Source: Labia minor
Taxonomy: Eukaryota; Arthropoda; Insecta; Dermaptera; Spongiphoridae
NCBI GenBank assembly: GCA_963082975.1
Contig: OY720347.1
Span: 47,430,655-47,494,654 of the forward strand
Length of the DNA: 64,000 nt
Direction: 5' to 3'
Positions 21,859 through 32,398 of the stretch are shown here, in pieces (the first letter of the stretch is position 1; every line of letters starts with the position of its first letter). The notes under the pieces were generated by a model. It made no database searches, was not told the DNA's origin, and saw nothing but the letters and a program-made list of their open reading frames with translations. The translations under genes were made by a program, and so were the position numbers.

Positions 21859-24317
21859 TGTCTTTTGAAAATGAATTTTTAATTACAAATAAAATAAATA
21901 AATCAAACAACAACAACAACAATAATAATAATAATAATAATAATAAAATAATACTATAATAATAATATAACACTTAAAATAGAGAAAAAATAAAAATAAA
22001 TTAGATGAAATATAACTGATATATGGATATAATTTATTTATTATTAAAAATCTACCCCTGGATATATATTGTATTATTATATACATTATTATATACATAC
22101 CTATATTTTAGAAAATGAATTAAACATAATGTAATGCTTATTCTTTTACCTTAATTTTTTTTATTTAAAAAAGTAAAAGAATATTTGTTTTAAATATCAT
22201 TAGTAACTTCTTTAAATAAAATTTTTTAATCTTTATTTCATTTCTTATAAAGTAAATAAAAGAATGAATATTCGATTGAATTAAAATTATATTCCAAAGG
22301 CATTTTATTATATAGTATTTTTCTTTTTCTTTTTTTTTAATAAAAAATAAAAATAAATAAACTTGAATAAATAAAATGAAAAAAAAGTGTTTTAGACTTT
22401 TTCCGCGAAATTGTTGACTTGAATGTTTGCATTGAACTTTTTTCTTTTCTCTTTCCCACCTCTCCCTCTTTTCTTTTCTTTTCCTTCACTCTCTTTTCAC
22501 TTTGAATGAATATGAAAATTGAATATTAATCTATATTTCTTAAGTGTTTAAAACCTCACGCGAAGATTTCCATATCTCACTCTCCGATCACGTTTCAATA
22601 CAATCTTTCTTCAACACCCTTCTATAAACAACGCATATTTAATTTGTTTGTCACCTTTTGGATTTATTGCTATTCAAATTTTTTTTTTAAAAAAGAAAAA
22701 AAATTTAAAATGGCATGATTTTACATTTACAGATTCTTCTCATGCTTTGGGTTTTGAACTTTATCCCTTAATACATAAACGATTTGTTTTTATATTTTGT
22801 TTAATTATCCATTCAAAATATAGCGATTTATTATATTTAATATATAAATTATTTTATTTTTTTTTTTTGTTTTACATAAATATTATTTCTAAATAACTAA
22901 ATAAAGTAATACATTAGAAGAATGGAATGGATGGGCGGTTGGAGGAATGTAAATGATCCAGTCAAAATTAAACAATAAGAAGTACAACAAGTTCTCAACA
23001 ATTCCCTTCCCCTCCTAAAAATCTTCTCTTTATACTTTCATTTTTTTGAAATTAATAAATATTAAAAAAGTTGATTTTAATTACTTATTTTTTTTTTATT
23101 AATATAAAATCAATTGAATATGTAATATCATATATAATATAATAAGAAAAGGTGGGTGAAATTTTAATTAAATCTCTAGAAGAGAAGTGAATGACCTTTT
23201 TAAATTTTACTTAATTTTGTGAAGACATTCCTTAAGAATATTAATTAGTATCCACGTGAACTTTTCTTTTACAAGATGAGGGAAATTTAGTATGAAAAAT
23301 AGAAAACTCTCGATGATAAGATCGGTTTTAAAATCAAGATAATTCATATTTCAAAGCTAAGTTCTATAATATATTAGATTGAATTCCTTAATATTTCCTC
23401 CCCCAATACTATAAAAAAATATATTCTTGGATAGAAGATTTTGAATAAATCATATTTTGTTGGATTTTTACAACTGATCTAAACTGAATGATCATTTGGA
23501 TATTCAGAAGAATCATGATATACTCAATACGTTCTTCCATTCTTATTTTTGATGTAAGAAATCATTTTGAGATTTTTTTTTATATAGGCATTTTTTATGT
23601 CTTACTGAATACAATTAAGGTGTATTTGAAAAGTCTGAATCCTTAATTCCTTTTTCTGTTTATTTTTAGTCTAAATAAGTCTTATTTTAGTTTATATAAG
23701 TAAAGGAAAAGCTTTGTGGTAATTGTAGAATATTAATATTATATATTATATATAATATTAAGTATAAAACCTTCTTAACCTTTTATTCACATGGTATATA
23801 TTTTAAAGATTTTTTCAAAAAATACAAATAATTTAATCAAAATAACTTGATCAATGGAAACTCTTGAAAGGACTGTAAATAATTTTTTTTTATATTTCTA
23901 ATTGGAAAGAAGTTTTTATGAATACTAATACATGAGTCATACCTTCATATCACATGAGGAGTCGTTTTAACATTTCAAGTCATGTTGTTAACGAGTGATT
24001 CTCAAAAAAATATAACAAAGAATAGCTACAGTAAATATATATTGGCCAAAAAGGAAGGCGGAAAGATCTAGAAAAATAAATTGTTCAATAACAATTCTTA
24101 GAAATGAATGTCCTTTTCATTATGTCAAAATCAAGCTTAGTAATACTTGTATTCAATTTATAATTCATATAATAATATAATAATGTTGAATAATCCATTA
24201 ATTATCAATTAATTTCAATTAATAAGAATCCTTTTTTAGTTTGGAAGTTTTATTCCAAATTTATATATTTCAAATTTGCTTTTTTTTTGTTATATATTTA
24301 AAGATAATTAAGTAAGT
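21859..24317. other. A+T-rich intergenic DNA
   Basis: It contains an (AAC)n/(AAT)n tract (about 21905-21947), a pyrimidine-rich stretch (about 22436-22500) and long A/T homopolymers. No open frame with recognisable content. Confidence 0.5.
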
Positions 24318-24890
24318 ACCGGGACCCCGAGCCTCGGCTCGGTACTTAAGTTAAAAAAAATAATTCATTATTATTGGGTTTGGCTGATAATATTAATACT
24401 TGGGACACCGAGCTGAAATACAATTCTTTAATTATTTATTACAATTATTAAATGTTGCATCAATGCATCAATCTGAATAAAATGAATGGAACTTGGTGTC
24501 CTCAATAATACATAAATATGTATTATTAGGTATGTTTCTAAGTGAATGAATATTTTTTTTTATTGGAAATATATATCGTAATTTATAATTATAAAATATT
24601 ATTAAAATATATATTTTTAATTTTATTTCGAAATTAAATTGAAAATTTTAAAATCTTTTAAATATAAAAAAATATTAATACAATAACCTTTAAAAAAAGG
24701 CGGGAGTCAAATTTCAATATGGATGCCATTTTTGACGTCTTCATATATCATTTTAAATTAAGAAATAAATAATTAAGATGTATTTTTCCTGAGATGTGAT
24801 CAATAAAAATCAATTTTTCTTTATAAATACTATATCTAGTGTGAATTTGAAAAAAATCGTTAGAGCGGTTTTTGAGAACCCATGGCTATA
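24318..24890 (-). repeat. Diverged HEL-A relative with GC-rich end hairpin
   Basis: Starts with AAGTACCG...CGGTACTT (24318-24350), a GC-rich foldback in an A+T-rich context. Further on, GACGTCTTCATATATCATTTTAAATTAAG (24736-24764) and TTAAGATGTATTTTTCCTGAG correspond to the HEL-A interior on the minus strand (GACGTCATATAATTTTAAATTAAG...). Sequence between is too diverged to align by eye. Confidence 0.4.
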
Positions 24891-26510
24891 TATATATATA
24901 CAATTTTAGCTAGCATAATAAGATAAGATAACTTGTAGAATGGAAATCAAGTAATAAGATAACATTTTCCATATTTCTTCAATTTACTCATTTCTTTTTA
25001 ATCTTACAATTATATTAAGTTTCTTAAAAAAATACAGTTCGTGAAAGAATAAGCTGATTTAATTAAAATTTGTCATTACTGACATTTCAATTAAATGTAC
25101 TTTAATCTAATTATATAATTACTAAATTAATGAGTTTATAAATTGACCATTTATCATCCAATTTATTTTTTTCCGAATTTACTACTACTATTAAATGTTC
25201 ATTTTTATAGATATATTTCATCTCAATTAATTCAATATCATGATAATAGAAAATTAATTTAATTACCTTAGATTATTATACTTTGATTTTACAAAACAAT
25301 TATAAATAATTTCAAAGTGTAAATTTCCTAAACAAATTATATAGAATCATACTTGAAAATAATAAGCAAGTCTAGAACACTATAATGAATATGTAAGTAT
25401 ATGTCATAATTATTAACAACATTTCTAAATAAGGACTTAAAATTAATTGAATTGTAATTATCAACTTGAACTGATCGTCGCTCCTTTCAATAAACATATA
25501 TTCATATTTTTCTCTTAATATCACATATTCTCCTTAAAAATAATATATTAAAAATGTAACGGGACATGAAATATTGCATTAGCTTTAACTTTAATAATTT
25601 GAGTCCTGTCGCTTTGGGGTCCCATCTGTTCCTAAAGCACAGTCTTCAAAATTCTCCCTTAAATTCCTTGAAATGAGAAAATTACTTGCTTGCCTGGAAG
25701 CCAAATTCAGTTGGTTATAGCAGGCTCATGGATTATAGCAGACCTCATTCATGAGGTTAGAACCTCTCCAACTCATTTTCATTATCTACATTTCCTACAC
25801 AAAGAACAAATGGGTGCTAAAAAATCCATGGAACGATTTCAAAGTTTGCAAATTCTTAAAGGGAAAAAATTAAAAAACACACAAATATTCATTTCTAATT
25901 TAAATAAAAAATTAACAAAAAATATTCAAGGGATCATCTCAGTGACTATAGGTATATACTATGTATCTATCTATATATATATTTTTTTTTAAAAATGGCT
26001 TTATGGATCTACGCTCTTTTATTAAATATTATTAAATACTATTTATATTTATGTATATACATTAAATGTGAACTTGGAGAGGTTTGAAACTCAGACTTAC
26101 TGGTACTATGCTTTCAAATTATAAAAATTTACAATAATAATTAAACTGTGTTGCATTATAAATTTTATTTTTACTTATAAAAATATACAATTCAAAACAA
26201 ATTTCAATGCTTAAATAAAGAAAAAATTGAACTAAGAGTTCCTTAAATAATAATGAAAGAACGAATAATTGCAAAAAGGAATATTTTCAATGTTTTTGGT
26301 GTCTCACAAAATATTATGGAACCCACACGAAATCTGGACTAAAGGAATTTGAAAATATGTAATTTAGTAAGAATATGAAATTTCTGAAAGGTTTAAGGTT
26401 CCAAAAGTTAACTTAGCTTCGTCCCATCTAAGGAAACCCATTTATCATCAGGTAAATTTCCTATCTTTGGACACTCCCTTTAAACTACCTTTGAGAAAAG
26501 AGGGCATAAT
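24891..26510. other. A+T-rich intergenic DNA
   Basis: A less A+T-rich patch (about 25600-25860) holds a 100-codon plus-strand frame (25690-25992) whose translation has no recognised motif and degenerates into a low-complexity tail. A (TA)-rich stretch follows. No gene is called. Confidence 0.4.
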
Positions 26511-26755
26511 TTTGAAGTGAAACTTCTTTAGCGGCGTCCTGACATTTGGTTGAGAATGGAGAGTGAATTGGAAAATTGAGATTTCGTAACGCAAGCGAGA
26601 AAAAAGATATAGGTATAACGAGTGAGAATGAGAAAGAGCTATAAAGTCCATGACGCGCATGCGCGCGAGTACGTTGACGCGCATGCGCGCGAGTACGTTG
26701 AGGCCACTTTAAATTAGGCATCAACAAGAAAGGCCGCATAAGCTGATTGACCTAA
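26511..26755 (-). repeat. HEL-C copy 2
   Basis: On the minus strand the 3' end reads ACGCCGCTAAAGAAGTTTCACTTCAAAA with hairpin GAAGT-TTC-ACTTC (26513-26525), as in 18458-18640. Upstream on that strand are TTCATTCTCAACC-like and CTCTTTCTCATTCTCACTCG pyrimidine-rich tracts also seen, in looser form, before the hairpin at 27813. The outer (right) boundary is uncertain. Confidence 0.6.
26651..26698. repeat. 24-bp tandem duplication with GCGCATGCGC palindrome
   Basis: TGACGCGCATGCGCGCGAGTACGT occurs twice without change (26651-26674 and 26675-26698). Each unit contains the palindrome GCGCATGCGC and several CpGs, in sharp contrast to the surrounding A+T-rich DNA. It lies within HEL-C copy 2. Confidence 0.95.
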
Positions 26756-27102
26756 GAAAGTGACTTTTGTGAAATTATTGATAATATCCTTGATCCGTTA
26801 ATATGTAAGTATATTCAAATTTAAAATATTATCAAAAATAATATTTCTCAGCCTCTACTGGGTCAATGAATTAAAAATCGTGATTCATCACAGATAACTA
26901 CAACGCATTTTACGCATCAGTACTTGAGAGAGGCATATTACTTCTGAGCTATCGATAAATATTTCTACCTATCGCTGCTATACGCTATAAGTCATATATA
27001 AAAATTGATATTTATATATATATATATATATATATATCGTGAAATAATTAAAATTCTCAAGTCAAATATACAGCGTGCACGCATACCGACGCATGTAATT
27101 GT

Positions 27103-27672
27103 GTGTGTGAACATGGTCGGCGATTCACACGCCAACACATACAGTTATGTGCGTCGATGACCATTCACGTTATTTATCCGAATCTCAACATTACTTTAAC
27201 ACTACTAAATCAATTTAAAATTATTATTGCATTTAAAACTGCTTTTCTCTACTCCACAGATTTCACTATGCCGAAAAAAAATAACGACCAAAATTTAGAC
27301 GATATTATTTATTTCATACACCGTTCACTACTGGTTTATAGCCACACAGGTGCTAATGCACTTGAACGAGGCGAAGATAAAATCCCTCTAATTCTCGGGG
27401 GAGATTTTAATGTAAATTTTGGATCTGATGATTCGTTGCCGTTGATCAACTTTCTTCGAGAAACATTTGGTCTGCTTATAAATAACGATCCCAAGGAATC
27501 AACAACAAAATCTGGAACTACAATAGATGCTGTTTTTACACGTTATATAGAAAATATCGAATCACGAACATATATATCTTATTTTAGTTATCACAAGCCA
27601 TTAATATCAGTATTACCAATTGAATCACCAACCGACAATAGTACAGGCAATGTAGATATGATGATAGAGTAG
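27103..27672 (+). pseudogene. Helentron-type endonuclease domain, C-terminal remnant
   Basis: The open frame covers 189 residues; the recognisable part begins near residue 64. It holds the endonuclease/exonuclease/phosphatase core motif GGDFNVNF (about residues 94-101), then GTTIDAVFTRYIENI (about 142-156) and YISYFSYHKPLISVL (about 158-172). This arrangement is familiar to me from the C-terminal nuclease of Helentron-type transposon proteins, where it follows a Rep and a PIF1-like helicase domain. Neither is present here. The N-terminal 60 residues look like non-coding DNA read through. A (TA)n tract precedes (27017-27037) and a (AAT)n tract follows the stop. The Helentron assignment is inference from family resemblance; an EEP nuclease of a LINE is the main alternative. 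Confidence 0.7.
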
Positions 27673-27714
27673 ATAATAATAATAATAAAGCGAATATTTG
27701 TTACGAAAATTTTA

Positions 27715-27826
27715 TACTGTTATATGTCTTTCGAAATGATCCCTTTCTTTTTCTCTATTTCTCTCTCACTCACACTCTCAACTAAAATTTCTCTTATTCT
27801 CTAGATTCTAAGAAGTTTCACTTCCG
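27715..27826 (+). repeat. HEL-C-type 3' end downstream of the endonuclease remnant
   Basis: A CT-rich segment (TTTCTTTTTCTCTATTTCTCTCTCAC and following) leads to CTAAGAAGTTTCACTTCC. The hairpin GAAGT-TTC-ACTTC (about 27813-27825) is identical to that at the HEL-C 3' ends, although the GCCGCT motif before it is changed (GATTCTAAG). It lies about 140 bases after the endonuclease stop codon. Confidence 0.5.
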
Positions 27827-28519
27827 CCACGTGTACGATGCTGCACATTTTGCTTTTTTAGCAATGCTCAGATTCCATGGTGACGAGTCGTTGAATTACT
27901 TAATCCTGTCTTATTTATTATAATTGAAATAAAAAAAACAATACTTTTTAATAAATGTTACCAATATAAATGATAGACCATTGCAACAGGCGAGGGACCA
28001 CTCAATGGTGGGTGGCGACCCGTAGTTGGGGAAGTACTACATATACAACTCATATAAAAGAAGAAGATAGATATATAAGTAAATCAATCTTAAACCTATA
28101 TTAAGGAATTATTTGATTATTTTTTTTCTCAGAAAGTTTGATATATTGATTATTTTAGAATTTCTGAAATGAATAGATATAATAAAGTAATTTAAAAATC
28201 ACATAGCATTTTGAGTAGATGCAACTATGGAAACAAAAAGTTAAATTCTGAAAATAGTAAATAATAATATCACTGATTAATGAGAGGTAAGGGTGCGTTC
28301 ACAAAGAAAGCTTGTTACAAGCGCTTGTTGACAAGCGCTTGCAAGCTCCAACCGGCGCGAGAAAAGTCTACCTTGTATCAAACGTGTGCGTTCACAGACA
28401 AAGCTTGTCCCGACTTGCAAGCGCTTGCTACAAGTTCTGACAAGCACGCAAGAACGTTTTCTACTTGTTTTCCGGCTCTTGTTGACCGAACCAGTCCAGT
28501 CAGTGGGACAACCGTGCAG

Positions 28520-28585
28520 ATGGATGTTGACGAACTGATTTCTCAAGTTTTTAGAAGAGGGGATAGTTGGAACATTTCTACATAG
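28520..28585 (+). pseudogene. Start of a Harbinger MADF/Myb-like protein
   Basis: From the ATG at 28520 the frame encodes 21 residues beginning MDVDELISQVF and ending in TAG. This resembles the first helix of MADF (Myb/SANT-like) domains, the DNA-binding partner protein encoded by many Harbinger elements. The rest of the domain, including the conserved tryptophans and arginines, is missing. The open frame extends upstream into TIR-derived sequence, which is unlikely to be translated. The call depends on a short match and on the element context. Confidence 0.45.
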
Positions 28586-28744
28586 ACTTTCTTTGCTTTA
28601 AAGTTTGAAATGTTTAAAAATTATATTGTATAAGTATTTGTAAGATTATGTTCTATTAATAAATGTTATTATAAGTATATTATACAGTAAAAATACATTT
28701 ATTATTATTATTTATTACAGAGATCAACGACACTATACACTTAC

Positions 28745-29037
28745 CTCAAACAAATAACTAGTCGTTCTTCGGCATGGATAGGTTGCTTATGCCAATTTTC
28801 CCAAAACTTGATTAGAACACTCTCAATTTTCTTAAGAATGTAACTAAACGTGGTTAACTCCATTCTCATATAAGAAAAAAACCTCACTTTGTCCAATTTC
28901 AATTGAGGAAATAGATGGTGGTATTCCCCAAACCTACATCTTCCACGGTTAATTGCATGAACACCGACTTTCCTTCTTCGAATTTTTAATTCGATATTTT
29001 CAAGCAAAAATAACTCTTCATCACTTGAGGAAGACAT
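28745..29037 (-). pseudogene. HARBI1-like transposase, first exon only
   Basis: The minus-strand frame starts at ATG 29037 with an acidic MSSSSDEE leader. It continues with the conserved N-terminal block of Harbinger nucleases (residues 33-60: RCRFGEYHHLFPQLKLDKV followed by RFFSYMRM) and HAEERLVICLR at the end. The sequence then reads GAG|GTAAGTG, a consensus 5' splice site (donor G at 28744), so the exon appears to end there; the unspliced frame stops one codon later. In the family the following exon carries the DDE catalytic core, which is absent here. No frameshift is seen in this exon. It could still yield a short N-terminal fragment if transcribed. Confidence 0.8.
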
Positions 29038-29457
29038 TGTCTCAACGAGAGCTCAGAAAAGACTAAAGCTTTCTTTGCAAGCGTTTGTTGTGTACACTCA
29101 ACAAAATTTTCAAGCGCTTGGAGCCAGCGCTGAAAACAAGTTACTTGAAACCAGCTTTCTTTGTGAACGCACCCTAAGTCAAGATTTTAGCAGAATTAAT
29201 AATAAATTTATAAGAATTTATAATAAATAAATGTTATTTTATTATTATAACGAAACAAATTGATTATTTATCTTAATAAATCTTCAAATACAAGTTAAGT
29301 ATTTTTAGATATTTTTATTTATCTGAATTTAAAGTGAATTAACACTAAGATTTAATTCTTAATGAAATATTAATATTAACATTATATTTATTTATTTATT
29401 AAAAAAAAAACAATAGATTTCTTTGTTGGTTATCGATTAATCATTGATTAAAATTAG

Positions 29458-30091
29458 CTGGAGTGTCTCCACTCCACTATCTCGCAATTTGAATTGGATT
29501 AAATAACATAATATATTATATTTAAATTAAATTTAATTAATTATAAATTATAAATAATAAATAATAAATATTAAACCAGCGCATGTTTGGCTTTTTGTTG
29601 ATGGCACCACGTCACGTGTTGACGCGTGAGATTTTCAGTGTTAAAAAATTAATTCTGGTAATTTCAGCGAATCAATCAAGCTGAAATTCTATATATAGCA
29701 GTTTTATATAATTATTAATCATGTGAAAAATTATCAAACATATATCTTTATTTTTACGGTCACTTTAGAGGAAAAAAAATCAAAACGTTGTAGGTAATGA
29801 CCCTCTTCCGGTTGAGCTACATTTCTCAAAAGTTGATAGAAAACTATGAATTTTGAATAATGTCCATGTACCAAATTTCATCATTCTAGCTCAAACCGTT
29901 TTTGCGTAATCTTGCCTACATACATACACACACACATACACACATACACACATACACACACACATACACACACACAGACATTTTTCTCAACCTTAGTGAA
30001 AATGATTCAGGAACCTTCAAAACGTATAAAAACATCAAAATCTCAACATCGAAAATTTTCATGATCGCAATACTATCTCTGGCGAGATAGT
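29458..30091 (-). mobile_element. HEL-B copy 2, best-preserved
   Basis: On the minus strand the 5' terminus is ACTATCTCGCCAGAGATAGT. The 3' part has the inverted GCGAGATAGT, then the hairpin GAGTG-GAGA-CACTC and CAGCTAA. The inner microsatellite is (CACACATA)n at 29918-29976. A CCACGTCACGTGTTG segment (29608-29622) contains the E-box CACGTG. The arrangement, with the inverted repeat terminal at 5' but subterminal at 3' and followed by a hairpin, is as described for Helentron/HINE elements. No protein is encoded. Confidence 0.8.
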
Positions 30092-31745
30092 AAAAATGCC
30101 AAAAAAAAAAGAAATTTGATAACTGACAAATTACCTAGAAAAATTAATGGACTAAGATAATAAAAAGTTAAAAATAGAGGACATATTTATCTATCTGGAG
30201 AAATTTTGTGTGCTGATGATGTAAAAAAAAATGGATCGAAGATTGAAACCCGAATGAACACCAGTTGGAAAATGGATGGAAGCATCTGGACCATTACCAC
30301 ACACACGGTTGCAAATTAAAAAATATCCATCTGAATTATAGCCGCTAGAATGGACCGAAGAGATCAGCGATATGGGAGTGTCAGGTGGAGTAAATCAGGG
30401 GAATTAAAATCTAGGCTTTCATGACGATTTAGTGACGCTCTATTTGTATGTGAACGTGAAGGGCGGGAATAAAGAATAGCAACGGGCGAAATACAATTTG
30501 AAATAAAAATGATATTCATCGATCTAGATTATCTTTCGTGGCGTGGAGGGTAGATGAAGGGAATGAATGGTCTGAAAGGGCCTAAGGAAACCCTTTTATC
30601 ATCAAGAATTATCTGAATTATCAAGACTGGCAGCTTTTCGATGTAGTACATATAACACGGTTTCCTTTAATTTTTTTTTTCTTTGTTATTCAATTATAGG
30701 GTATAAACGTTACAAATGATACTTATTAAATACATCAGATTGAATTCGAAGTCAACGAATAAAATATTAAATTAAATGTACTTCTTTTGATTGTTGTTTA
30801 AGAATAGAGTTTTTATTAGAGATTGTATCTGAGTTTTGTGTTAAAGAAAACTTTTTATTAATTTTTTTTTTTTTTTACATTGAATCAAATAAAATAGCAT
30901 TGTACAATTATAAATTAAATTAATTAATTTTAATTGTTTTTAAAATCAATAAATAAAAATCATATTCTAATATAAATTAATATTTTCAGAAAAATTAAAA
31001 TATCATATTATATTTGACAAATAAAAACAAAAATATAAAAAGTAATCTGATGAAGTAAAAAGGTTAGTAATGATAATAAATAATTCAATGACCTCAAAAA
31101 ATAAATATATTTTAAGGTAAATTATCACAATATATAAATTATTTATTTATATATTTATATATTATTTTAATTCAATGAAGGAGTAAGTTAGCTTGCAATG
31201 GTTTGTCTATTAACAAACCAAAGCTTATAATAAACTTTCGCTAAATCTACTTATAGTAAATTAATAAATAATTCAACAATTTCAACTTTATATATCAAAT
31301 CCAAGATCAATATTGGATAATACTAATATCTGTTGGCTTGTAATAAAATGATTTAGATTTATTTAATTTGGCTAATGGTATTAAGATTTTCTTTTTAATG
31401 AAATTCAATTTAGGAATAAACTGAATGTCAATCAAATAATTTTTCTTAATTTATGTGAAAGATCTTTTCTATGATGGCGATCTTGATTCGTATTTCGATC
31501 CAATTATCCATTTTTCGTTGCGTGTCAAATCGTAAAAGTCGTTCGTGTGTTAAAAGTTTCCTGCATTAAAGTTATCAGTTTTCTATCTCTGTCAAGCTTT
31601 TTTTTTTAACTAAACGAAAAAAAGGACAGAGAGAAAACAAGCTGAAGATGAAGAAAATGGAAGGAAACAAAATAAGTACGAAAGAGAGAAAACGTGATAT
31701 TAAGAAAGAGGGAAAATGATGGTGTTTCAATGGTGTTTCAATATA
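30092..31745. other. Intergenic DNA with a balanced-composition patch at 30175-30640
   Basis: The patch has many purine-rich words (for example GTGGCGTGGAGGG) but frequent stops in all frames read by eye, so no exon is proposed. From 30660 to 31450 the DNA is A+T-rich. The stretch 31470-31740 adjoins the terminal-exon candidate and would be its 3' untranslated region if that gene is real; a minus-strand AATAAA (TTTATT on the plus strand) lies near 31359. Confidence 0.4.
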
Positions 31746-31882
31746 CTAGATACGAGAATAATAGAAATCGATGTCGGTGTGAGTGTTGATTGGATTAGCT
31801 AATACAGTGACATACTTCGATTCGCCTTCACCTTCACCTACTGACAATGACTTTCTTTCTACACTTTCCATTTCAGTCGAGT
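31746..31882 (-). CDS. Candidate terminal coding exon of an unidentified host gene
   Basis: On the minus strand a long T-rich tract ending TTTTTGTAG (a strong 3' splice site, AG at 31883-31884) is followed by an uninterrupted frame of 44 codons in phase 2, ending with TAG at 31746-31748. The translation is charged and well mixed: STEMESVERKSLSVGEGEGE, then a segment ending IDFYYSRI. Its codon choice is less A+T-driven than the surroundings. The last residues S-R-I fit a class I PDZ-ligand pattern (S/T-X-hydrophobic), which with the acidic, serine-rich tail would suit the cytoplasmic end of a membrane protein. No family was recognised, and no upstream exon could be joined within the window. 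Confidence 0.45.
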
Positions 31883-32157
31883 CTACAAAAACAAAAAAAA
31901 ATTCAATAGAATTATGTTATAATATGATAGTTCATCAGGTTATTTAAAAAAAAAACTGGTATATAAATAATTGATATAATGGGTGGTAGTAAACTGGTTG
32001 TATTTCATATAACATATGTATTTATCTATCAATGTATCAATTTCTATACTTGTATAGAGCTCGATAGTTCTTGATCACAGTAAACACTTTCTTCTAACTA
32101 TACATCTATCTTTTTTAATCCCCTTGTATCAATTATATATATATATATATATATATA

Positions 32158-32228
32158 CTAGCTGCTCAGAGCGCCTTCGGCGCTCTTCACACCTAGACGG
32201 GGGCTCCGCCCCCTGTACCCCCGAGTGG
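32158..32228 (+). repeat. GC-rich double hairpin
   Basis: Directly after a (TA)n run come two stable foldbacks: GAGCGCC-TTC-GGCGCTC (about 32168-32184) and GGGGGC-TCC-GCCCCC (about 32200-32214), then TGTACCCCCGAGTGG. Such paired GC hairpins stand out in this A+T-rich DNA. No second copy occurs in the window, and no element boundary could be fixed. Confidence 0.75.
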
Positions 32229-32398
32229 TACATAGTATTTGGTTGAAAGTAGTAAAAGGTTTTCATCGATTTTGTTTCAATCAGTATATTACATAAAACA
32301 TTCATTTCTTTTTGTGTTCTTATTTAAAATATATTTTAATTTAATCAGTAAATTAATTATATATATTATTATTGTATATGTTATATCTATCTATCTAT

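Larger units (their letters stand above)
28291..29174. mobile_element. PIF/Harbinger transposon, internally deleted
   Basis: The ends GGGTGCGTTCACAAAGAAAGC (28291) and its exact inverse at 29154-29174 are terminal inverted repeats, and both are flanked by TAA (28288-28290, 29175-29177), the 3-bp target site typical of PIF/Harbinger. Inside are the beginnings of the two expected genes, converging: a MADF-like start on the plus strand and a HARBI1-like first exon on the minus strand. The TIR start is repeated inside at 28385-28410. The palindrome CAAGCGCTTG occurs at 28318, 28332, 28418 and 29111. At 884 bp it cannot be autonomous. Confidence 0.9.

Noticed and set aside
27103-27290. Treating the first ~60 residues of the endonuclease frame as protein
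   Set aside because: Composition and lack of any nuclease motif suggest read-through of non-coding DNA; domain similarity starts later.
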